From Roseomonas sp. (GTDB taxonomy: Bacteria > Pseudomonadota > Alphaproteobacteria > Acetobacterales > Acetobacteraceae), in NCBI GenBank assembly GCA_020249415.1, contig JADCFR010000305.1, positions 1-6,575 on the forward strand: a stretch of DNA of 6,575 nucleotides, in the 5' to 3' direction. The notes below the pieces were generated by a model. It had not been told where the DNA came from, ran no database searches, and saw only the letters and a list, made by a program, of their open reading frames with translations. A program made the position numbers and the translations under genes. Positions within the stretch are counted from its first letter, which is position 1; the number at the start of each line of letters is the position of its first letter. Shown piece by piece: positions 1 to 4,863 of the stretch.

Positions 1-119
1 CCGCCGCGCAAGCCTGCTTGGCGAAAGCCAGCCTGCCCTTCAGTGCCATTCCAGGTGGCGGCATTGCCGTGGCGCCGGCGTCAGCGCATGGCGTGATTTT
101 GGCGTTTCGCACAGCATAG
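1..119 (+). CDS. 3' end of an unidentified gene (C-terminal 38 residues)
   Basis: A reading frame open from the left edge (first full codon at position 3) ends at a TAG at 117-119. It encodes 38 residues ending in AHGVILAFRTA. About two thirds of its codons end in G or C, as expected for a real gene here, and its stop overlaps the ribosome binding site of the next small ORF, as in a packed operon. The ending, with a Gly-rich turn (PGGGIAV) followed by AHGV and a short hydrophobic strand, resembles the last strand of some glyoxalase-like (VOC) proteins. That is a faint similarity from memory, not an identification. It does not look like the C-terminus of the tetronate kinase, aldolase or isomerase often found near ltnD. 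The other two plus frames do not end in a way that fits the downstream signals better. Confidence 0.45.
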   Translation, partial: AAQACLAKASLPFSAIPGGGIAVAPASAHGVILAFRTA

Positions 120-123
120 GAAG
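118..123 (+). promoter_or_regulatory. Ribosome binding site of the small hydrophobic ORF
   Basis: AGGAAG lies five bases before the ATG at 129 and overlaps the stop codon of the upstream frame (117-119). This spacing is normal for a Shine-Dalgarno sequence and is the main reason to take the 28-codon ORF seriously. Confidence 0.45.
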
Positions 124-128
124 TTGCC

Positions 129-215
129 ATGCCATCCATGGACACATTGCAGAAGATTGTCCTGGTGCTGTTGGTGATTACGGCGCTGGCGCAGATATTG
201 CGCGCGCTTTTTTGA
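129..215 (+). CDS. Candidate small membrane peptide, 28 residues
   Basis: ATG at 129 to TGA at 213-215 encodes 28 residues beginning MPSMDTLQKI and ending LRALF. A short polar start is followed by about 18 mostly hydrophobic residues (roughly 10-27: seven Leu, three Ile and three Val in the whole peptide), enough for one membrane-spanning helix. There is one Lys at residue 9 and one Arg near the end. A Shine-Dalgarno sequence precedes it, 21 of its 28 codons end in G or C, and it fills what would otherwise be a 111-base gap between the upstream stop and ltnD. A second ATG at residue 4 could also be the start. I do not recognise the peptide. It could be a single-helix membrane protein, a leader peptide rich in branched-chain residues, or a chance frame. 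A terminator-like hairpin overlaps its last codons. Confidence 0.4.
   Translation: MPSMDTLQKIVLVLLVITALAQILRALF
185..213 (+). terminator. Terminator-like hairpin with T6 run before ltnD
   Basis: GCGCA at 189-193 pairs with TGCGC at 199-203 around the loop GATAT. After a two-base mismatch two further pairs are possible (185-186 with 206-207). Six consecutive T bases follow at 208-213. A short GC-rich stem followed by a T-run is the layout of an intrinsic terminator, but the stem is weak. It lies inside the end of the small ORF and ends 17 bases before ltnD, so it would act either as the end of the upstream transcript or as a conditional attenuator. Confidence 0.3.
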
Positions 216-230
216 AAAGGAAATTCGCTG

Positions 231-1133
231 ATGCGCGTTGGGGTCATTGGTTTGGGCAGCATGGGCATGGGCGCGGCGCTCAGCCTTTTGCGCGCGGGGG
301 TGCAGGTGACGGGCTGCGATCCCCGAGCAGCGGCGCGCGATGAATTCAGCGCCGCCGGTGGCGCAGCAGTGGCGAAAGCAAGCGATTTGCCGGCGGGCAT
401 GGAAGCGCTGGTGGTGCTGGTGGTGAATGCCGCGCAAACCGAGGCCGCAGTCTTTGGCCCAGATGGCGCGGCACCGCGCGTGGCGAAGGGCGGTGTGGTG
501 ATTTCCTCCGCCACCATGGCGCCGGATGCGGCGCGTGCTTTGGCTGCCAAGGCTGATGCTGCGGGCTTGCTTTATCTTGACGCGCCGGTCTCAGGCGGCG
601 CGGTCAAGGCGCGCGCGGGTGAAATGACGGTGATGGCGGCGGGGAGTGATGCCGCCTTCGCCAAGGCCGCGCCAGTGCTGGATGCCATCGCCACAAAGGT
701 TTGGCGCTTGGGGTCTGAAATCGGCATCGGCGCCACGGTGAAGGTGGTGCATCAATTGCTGGCCGGCGTGCATATCGCAGCGGCGGCTGAGGCGATGGCG
801 CTTGGCATTCGCGCCGGTGCTGATCCGCAAGCGCTTTATGATGTGGTGACCAGTGCGGCAGGCAATTCCTGGATGTTCGAAAACCGCATGGCGCGTGTGC
901 TGACGGGCGATGACGCGCCGCGCAGCGCGGTGGAGATTTTTGTGAAGGACCTCGGCCTGGTGAATGACATGGCGCGGGGTTTGAACTTCCCGGTGCCACT
1001 CGCGGCGCAAGCGCAGCAGCTTTTCACTGCCGCGCGCGCCATGGGTCAGGGCGGCGCGGATGATGGTTTCGTCATTCGCGTCTGGCAGGCGCTGACGGGG
1101 ATTGATTTACCGGGCGATGAGAAGAAGGGCTGA
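231..1133 (+). CDS. ltnD: L-threonate dehydrogenase (beta-hydroxyacid dehydrogenase family)
   Basis: A 300-residue cytoplasmic NAD-dependent dehydrogenase. The known LtnD reaction is oxidation of L-threonate to 2-oxo-tetronate, the first step of C4 sugar-acid catabolism. The N-terminal Rossmann fold carries GLGSMG at residues 7-12. The substrate-binding signature DAPVSGG is at 117-123, and the expected catalytic lysine is K171 in GATVKVVHQLLAG. The C-terminal helical domain contains AGNSWMFENR (210-219) and FVKDLGL (237-243), which I associate with the LtnD/YgbJ branch rather than with 3-hydroxyisobutyrate dehydrogenase or tartronate semialdehyde reductase. Full length for the family. The start is preceded by an AAGGAA-type ribosome binding site about nine bases upstream. 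The usual partners (tetronate kinase, decarboxylating aldolase, isomerase) are not visible and may lie to the left. The family is certain; the exact substrate is inferred from subfamily motifs. Confidence 0.87.
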   Translation: MRVGVIGLGSMGMGAALSLLRAGVQVTGCDPRAAARDEFSAAGGAAVAKASDLPAGMEALVVLVVNAAQTEAAVFGPDGAAPRVAKGGVVISSATMAPDAARALAAKADAAGLLYLDAPVSGGAVKARAGEMTVMAAGSDAAFAKAAPVLDAIATKVWRLGSEIGIGATVKVVHQLLAGVHIAAAAEAMALGIRAGADPQALYDVVTSAAGNSWMFENRMARVLTGDDAPRSAVEIFVKDLGLVNDMARGLNFPVPLAAQAQQLFTAARAMGQGGADDGFVIRVWQALTGIDLPGDEKKG

Positions 1134-1153
1134 GGCTGGCAAACCCAACCTCA
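1131..1153. terminator. Hairpin joining the two convergent stop codons
   Basis: TGAGG (1131-1135) pairs with CCTCA (1149-1153); after one mismatch TGG (1137-1139) pairs with CCA (1145-1147) around the loop CAAAC. The stem is eight base pairs with one mismatch. Its outer ends are the stop codon of ltnD (1131-1133) and that of the Nudix gene on the other strand (1151-1153). No strong T-run follows on the plus strand. On the minus strand a pyrimidine-rich stretch (CTTCTTCTC, complement of about 1119-1127) follows. It could serve as a weak bidirectional terminator for the convergent genes. Confidence 0.35.
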
Positions 1154-1729
1154 AGCCACTTTCATAAGGTCAAGTTTTTTGAGGCAGGCCAATCCTGCGT
1201 CAAGGTCAGTGAGCGCACCCGCCGTGAGCACACGGTCCAATTCGTCACGAGATATTTCGGCCACTCGGAAAAGGTCAGCATCAGCCATTTCTGGGATGGC
1301 GACTTTTTCTGCGTTGAGCATCAAGTAGATGTGCTTGCGTGCATTGGAATAGGCTGAAATCCAGGTCGTACAGAGATGAAAAACTTCTCCCGTATAACCC
1401 GTTTCTTCCTGAACCTCCCTTGCCACAGCCATTTCGGCTCGCTCATCCTTTTCCACATCACCGCCAGGAATTTCAAATAGCCAACGTCCTGGCCCATGGC
1501 GATATTCCTCAACCATAACAAAGCGGCCTTCCCGCGTCACCGGAAGACAAACGGCGACATCACTTTCCTGCCGAAGATAGAAAGTTGCCTCCTGCCCATT
1601 CGGCATGCGTTTAAGGTTTTTGGTCACCACTAAGTAGCGGGACGCATAGTCAGTTTCCTGGTGTATGAGTTCTGGGCTTGGCAGGCCGAAACCGGCTTGC
1701 CCGCCCAATCTTGCGTCTTTGTCCGACAT
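1151..1729 (-). CDS. Nudix hydrolase, ADP-ribose pyrophosphatase-like
   Basis: A cytoplasmic hydrolase of nucleoside diphosphates linked to another group, 192 residues from the preferred ATG at 1729. The full Nudix box is present at residues 90-112: G90, E96, then R104-E105, E108-E109 and G111, matching GX5EX7REUXEEXGU, so the metal-binding helix is intact. The segment FVMVEEYRHGPGRWLFEIPGG before the box resembles the ADP-ribose/sugar-nucleotide pyrophosphatase group, but the substrate cannot be read from the sequence. For the start, ATG 1729 has AGGGA about ten bases upstream; ATG 1747 and TTG 1759 are in frame but have poorer upstream signals. It follows the amidase gene on the same strand (42 bases from stop to this start) and could share its transcript. 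Its GC content is about 52% by hand count over 1201-1680, clearly below both neighbours, suggesting separate acquisition. Confidence 0.85.
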   Translation of the reverse strand: MSDKDARLGGQAGFGLPSPELIHQETDYASRYLVVTKNLKRMPNGQEATFYLRQESDVAVCLPVTREGRFVMVEEYRHGPGRWLFEIPGGDVEKDERAEMAVAREVQEETGYTGEVFHLCTTWISAYSNARKHIYLMLNAEKVAIPEMADADLFRVAEISRDELDRVLTAGALTDLDAGLACLKKLDLMKVA

Positions 1730-1771
1730 ATCCACCGATTCCCTCATGCAATCGCCCAAAACGCGGAACCG

Positions 1772-3121
1772 TCACGCCGCGAGCGCCGCCTCTACCGCTG
1801 CCGATACCGCGAAAAGATGCTGATCCAGACCATGCGCGCCGGTCAGCATCAGCCCGACCGGTGCCTCGCCTGGCGCATGACAGGGCAAGCTGATTGAGCA
1901 GCGATCGAGGAAATTGCCGACGCTGGTATTGCGCAGCAGCAGCATATTGATGCGGTTATATTCCTTTTCCTCCTCAACCTCCGCAATGGCGGGCGGGATC
2001 AGCGGGCAGGTCGGGCAGATCAGCGCATCGAAGGGCGCGGTACGCGGCGCGACACTTGCAATGATGCGCGTGCGCGCATTGACCAGATCAACATAATCCG
2101 CCGCCGACATGCCCTCTCCACGACGGATACGCTTCAGGATGCGCGGATCATAGCCATCAGCCTTTTCCGCAATCAGCCGGCGATGCCAGGCCAAAGCCTC
2201 ACTCGCCGGGAAGCCGCCGGCAGCGGTGACTTGCGGGATTTCGGCCAATTCCGGCAGGTCAATTTCAATGATGCGCGCACCGGCAAGTGATAATCTGCGC
2301 AAGGCCGTTTCAAAGGCGGCGGCGACATGGCCATCCATGCCATCAGTCAGATAGGTGCCACGCGGCAGGGCAAAAGTCAGGCTTTGCATCGCGGGTGGGG
2401 CAGGGGGCATGGGCGCTTCCTCGCCCGCCATGAAGCCATCAATCAGCGCACAATCCGCAACGCTGCGCGCCAAGGGTCCGGCAGAATCAAGCGAGGGTGA
2501 CAAAGGCAGAATACCCGTAATCGGCACCCGCTTCGCCGTGGGCTTCCAGCCGACAACGCCGCAAAGTGCTGCGGGAATGCGGCAGGAACCACCCGTATCG
2601 GTGCCGAGCCCGACAAAGCCCATCCCATCTGCAACGGCAACACCAGCGCCTGAAGAAGACCCACCTGGCAAGCGGCCCGTTGCACGATCCCAGGGGCTTT
2701 TCGGCGTGCCATAATGCGGGTTCACCCCCAAGCCGGAAAAGGCGAATTCCACCATATTGGTCCGCCCAATCACCACAAATCCAGCGCGGCGCAGGCGCTG
2801 CACGGTTGGCGCATCCAGCTTCGCCGGCGCGCTGCCCTTCAGCACCTTAGAACCTGAACGGGACGTGATGCCCGCCTCGTCATACAAATCCTTCACGCTG
2901 ATCGGAATGCCGGCATAGGCGCTTGGCGCGCGGCCTGCTTTGCGGAGCGAATCCATCGCAGCGGCTGTCGCGCGCGCTGCCTCCCCATGCACCATCATGA
3001 AGGCGCGGCTGCCCTCACCGGCGGGATCAGCAATGCGCGCCAGGGCTTCTTCAACCAGCGCGGCTGAGCTGGTGCGCCCGGCGGCGAGCGCGGCGGCGGC
3101 TTCAATCACGGTTTTCGGCAT
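1772..3121 (-). CDS. Amidase signature family hydrolase
   Basis: A 449-residue hydrolase of the amidase signature (AS) family, which cleaves carboxamide bonds with a Ser-cisSer-Lys triad. The triad is visible: K77 in GIPISVKDLYD, cis-Ser S155 in LPGGSSSGAG, and nucleophile S179 in TDTGGSCRIPA, followed by CGVVGWKPT. The 24-residue spacing between the two serines matches the family. The length suits a stand-alone amidase. It is not accompanied by gatB or gatC, so a tRNA amidotransferase role is unlikely. I chose ATG 3121 because the protein then begins MPKTVIEAAAALAAG, the usual first helix of the family, and because a possible promoter lies just upstream. The in-frame TTG 3187 and ATG 3163 would place coding sequence over that promoter. 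The ribosome binding site is weak. It is transcribed divergently from the TRAP operon. The substrate is unknown. Confidence 0.86.
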   Translation of the reverse strand: MPKTVIEAAAALAAGRTSSAALVEEALARIADPAGEGSRAFMMVHGEAARATAAAMDSLRKAGRAPSAYAGIPISVKDLYDEAGITSRSGSKVLKGSAPAKLDAPTVQRLRRAGFVVIGRTNMVEFAFSGLGVNPHYGTPKSPWDRATGRLPGGSSSGAGVAVADGMGFVGLGTDTGGSCRIPAALCGVVGWKPTAKRVPITGILPLSPSLDSAGPLARSVADCALIDGFMAGEEAPMPPAPPAMQSLTFALPRGTYLTDGMDGHVAAAFETALRRLSLAGARIIEIDLPELAEIPQVTAAGGFPASEALAWHRRLIAEKADGYDPRILKRIRRGEGMSAADYVDLVNARTRIIASVAPRTAPFDALICPTCPLIPPAIAEVEEEKEYNRINMLLLRNTSVGNFLDRCSISLPCHAPGEAPVGLMLTGAHGLDQHLFAVSAAVEAALAA

Positions 3122-3158
3122 GGGGCGGCATCCGGTGTTCAGAAGGGTGATGGCGCAA

Positions 3159-3187
3159 ATCATGACCGGAAGCGCGGCCAAGGCCAA
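3159..3187 (-). promoter_or_regulatory. Possible sigma-70 promoter for the amidase gene
   Basis: Reading the minus strand, TTGGCC (3187-3182) and CATGAT (3164-3159) are separated by 17 bases. Each matches four of six consensus positions. Transcription would start near 3152, giving a leader of about 30 bases before ATG 3121. This is a consensus match only. Confidence 0.3.
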
Positions 3188-3214
3188 TCCCCACCCGGCC
3201 CCAACCCTTTTGCA

Positions 3215-3244
3215 TTGACGGGCGCGCGCCCATCCGTTCAGGAT
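3215..3244 (+). promoter_or_regulatory. Possible promoter of the TRAP-udh operon
   Basis: TTGACG at 3215-3220 is a good -35 hexamer (five of six consensus positions). CAGGAT at 3239-3244, 18 bases downstream, is a weak -10 element (three of six). Transcription would start near 3251 and give a leader of about 50 bases before dctP. The -35 match is convincing for alphaproteobacteria; the -10 is not strong, as is common for regulated promoters. Confidence 0.35.
3217..3234. promoter_or_regulatory. GC-rich palindrome, candidate operator
   Basis: GACGGGCGCGCGCCCATC is an 18-base near-palindrome with a perfect 12-base core (GGGCGCGCGCCC, 3220-3231) and one mismatched pair near the ends. It overlaps the putative -35 hexamer and fills most of the spacer to the putative -10, a classic place for a repressor site. 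No regulator gene is in the window. The alternating GC core could also be chance in GC-rich DNA. Confidence 0.3.
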
Positions 3245-3266
3245 CAGCCATTCACACCGAAGAACA

Positions 3267-3295
3267 GGGCGGCCCGGACCGCCCGGCTGGAGGAG
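3267..3295 (+). promoter_or_regulatory. dctP leader: GC hairpin and strong ribosome binding site
   Basis: GGGCGG (3267-3272) pairs perfectly with CCGCCC (3279-3284) around a six-base loop. Four bases later comes GGAGGAG (3289-3295), a near-perfect Shine-Dalgarno sequence five bases before ATG 3301. This fixes the start of dctP. The hairpin leaves the ribosome site exposed, so it may stabilise the messenger rather than block translation. Confidence 0.5.
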
Positions 3296-3300
3296 ACCTC

Positions 3301-4302
3301 ATGTCCTTATTCTCAAAACCCCGTCGCGGCGGCTTGCTTGGCGCCGTGGCCGCTGCTGCGCTTTCGCTCATGGCATTCGCGCCTGCGCAGGTTTCGGCGC
3401 AGGAATGGCGTGGCTGGAATATCCACGCCGCCGATTACCCGAATGGCCGCGGCATGGATCGCTTTGCGGAGCTGGTGGGCCAGCGCACCAATAACCGCAT
3501 TCGCCTGCGTACCTTCCATTCCGCGCAGCTTGGCCAGCAGGATGAGGCCATTCAGCAGATGCGCCTGGGCACGATTGACTTCGCCAATTTCAATCTCTCG
3601 CCGCTGAACAACCTCGCACCTTCCACCGCGATTTTGACGCTGCCCTTCCTGTTCCGCGATGTTGGCCATAGCCACCGCGTCGTGGATGGCGCGATTGGGG
3701 AAGATATCGCGCGCGATCTGGAAGCCATCGGCATCATCACGCTTGCCTGGTATGATGCGGGGGCAAGAAGCCTTTATACGGTACGCCCGGTGCGCACGCC
3801 CGCCGATGTGCGCGGCATGAAGATCCGTGTGCAGACCTCTGACCTTTGGATTGACATCATGCGCGCCATGGGTGCCAACCCAACGCCGCTGCCCTTTGGT
3901 GAGGTCTTCACCAGCCTGCAATCTGGCGTGATTGATGGCGCAGAAAACAATTGGCCATCCTATGAAAGCACGCGGCATTTCGAAGTGGCGAAATTCTACA
4001 CCACAACGGAACATTCCAATGTGCCGGAAGTGCTGGCCGTGAGCCGGCAGCGTTGGCAGCGTTTGAATGAGGCTGAGCGTGCCATTCTGCGCGATGCCGC
4101 GCGTGAAAGCGCGTTGCTGCAACGCCAGCTTTGGGCGGAGCGTGAAAAATCCTCACGCGATCGCGTGATCGCTGGCGGTGCTACCGTGATTGAGGTTGCG
4201 GATCGTGGCCCCTGGCAGGCGCTGATGGAACCGGTTTATGCCAAATATGCTTCCGCCCCGCGCATGGCGGATCTGCTCAAGCGCATTCGTGAAACGCGGT
4301 GA
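3301..4302 (+). CDS. dctP: TRAP transporter periplasmic substrate-binding protein, probable uronate type
   Basis: A 333-residue periplasmic receptor that binds a carboxylated substrate and delivers it to the DctQM membrane unit. Residues 1-33 form a Sec signal peptide: basic SKPRR, a hydrophobic core around 11-28, and VSA before a likely cleavage ahead of Q34. The DctP core follows: GQQDEAIQQMRLGTIDF (about 78-94), LPFLFRD (114-120), GMKIRVQTSDLW (172-183) with R176 at the position of the conserved carboxylate-binding arginine, and LPFGEVFTSLQSGVIDGAEN (197-216). The combination IRVQTSDLW, AENNWPSYEST and EHSNVPEVL resembles binding proteins I associate with D-glucuronate and D-galacturonate, and the udh gene three places downstream supports this. 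Length is normal. It starts the operon behind a strong ribosome site and overlaps dctQ by four bases. The family is certain; the ligand is inferred. Confidence 0.92.
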   Translation: MSLFSKPRRGGLLGAVAAAALSLMAFAPAQVSAQEWRGWNIHAADYPNGRGMDRFAELVGQRTNNRIRLRTFHSAQLGQQDEAIQQMRLGTIDFANFNLSPLNNLAPSTAILTLPFLFRDVGHSHRVVDGAIGEDIARDLEAIGIITLAWYDAGARSLYTVRPVRTPADVRGMKIRVQTSDLWIDIMRAMGANPTPLPFGEVFTSLQSGVIDGAENNWPSYESTRHFEVAKFYTTTEHSNVPEVLAVSRQRWQRLNEAERAILRDAARESALLQRQLWAEREKSSRDRVIAGGATVIEVADRGPWQALMEPVYAKYASAPRMADLLKRIRETR

Positions 4303-4319
4303 GCTTTGGTGAAACGCGG
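4289..4319 (+). repeat. 11-base direct repeat across the dctP/dctQ junction
   Basis: GTGAAACGCGG occurs at 4289-4299 and again at 4309-4319, exactly 20 bases apart. The first copy encodes the last residues of DctP (RETR) and ends in the first base of the dctQ GTG start. The second lies just inside dctQ (encoding GETRR). The two copies are read in different frames. It may be a trace of a small local duplication, or chance. Confidence 0.5.
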
Positions 4320-4859
4320 CGGCGCGGCGATTTGCCCACGCCGCTTGCGGTTTTTGCGCGCATCTTGGATGTGCTGGCGGGTGTGACCATTGCACTCGCG
4401 GGCACGGCTTTGGTCGCGCTGGTGGTGATGATGGGCTGGCTGGTTTTTGGCCGTTATGTGCTGAATGATACGCCAACCTGGATCGAGCGCGGCGCGACAC
4501 TCGCCATTCTGTGCATCGCCATGCCGGTGGCGGCGGTGGGTGTGCGGGAACGCTTTCATCTCTCCGTACTTGGCTTGCGCGAGGCCCTGCCGGGTGCGGC
4601 GCAGCGCTGGATTGCGATGGGTTGTGATGCGCTGGTCGGCTTATTTGGCCTTGGCATGGCGATCTGGTCCTGGGAATTGGTGGACATGGTGCGGAATTTC
4701 CGCATCCCCTTGCTCGGCATCAGCCAGGGCTGGACTTATGCGCCGATGGTGGTGGGTGGCGCGCTGATGGCCTTATTCGCGGTAGAGCAGGTGCTATGCG
4801 ATATCTTCGTGCCGGAAGCGCCGGAAAAGCGCGGCCCCGCCGCGGCCTTTTTGGAATAG
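4299..4859 (+). CDS. dctQ: TRAP transporter small membrane subunit
   Basis: A 186-residue inner-membrane protein that pairs with DctM to form the TRAP permease. Four hydrophobic segments are visible at about 24-50, 64-83, 104-128 and 146-168, the usual number for this subunit. The segment after the first helix, FGRYVLNDTPTWIERGA (50-66), matches the family's conserved RYxxN...W.E motif, although the usual double acid is ER here. The gene begins with GTG at 4299 and overlaps the dctP stop as GTGA. I see no good ribosome site, so translation is probably coupled to dctP. The C-terminal tail after residue 170 is short and charged, consistent with a cytoplasmic end. It stops four bases before dctM. 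Confidence 0.9.
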   Translation: MSFGETRRRGDLPTPLAVFARILDVLAGVTIALAGTALVALVVMMGWLVFGRYVLNDTPTWIERGATLAILCIAMPVAAVGVRERFHLSVLGLREALPGAAQRWIAMGCDALVGLFGLGMAIWSWELVDMVRNFRIPLLGISQGWTYAPMVVGGALMALFAVEQVLCDIFVPEAPEKRGPAAAFLE

Positions 4860-4863
4860 GCAG

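Noticed and set aside
81..437. Minus-strand open frame opposite the small ORF and start of ltnD
   Set aside because: It is His/Arg-rich with no domain, and it lies opposite a confident gene.
1730..1759. Longer Nudix start at TTG 1759 or ATG 1747
   Set aside because: Neither has a clear ribosome site, whereas ATG 1729 has AGGGA upstream. ATG 1747 remains possible.
2355..2714. Plus-strand open frames opposite the amidase
   Set aside because: They are antisense to catalytic-motif codons of the amidase and have no credible start signals or domain.
3122..3187. N-terminal extension of the amidase from TTG 3187 or ATG 3163, with a lipoprotein-like LLNTGC
   Set aside because: The lipobox is imperfect (Asn at the -3 position), there is no positively charged start, and the region fits promoter sequence better. 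The family N-terminus begins at ATG 3121.
3313..4122. Long minus-strand open frame opposite dctP
   Set aside because: It is antisense to a certain gene, its composition is His/Arg/Ala-rich as expected from the opposite strand of GC-rich coding DNA, and it shows no recognisable domain.
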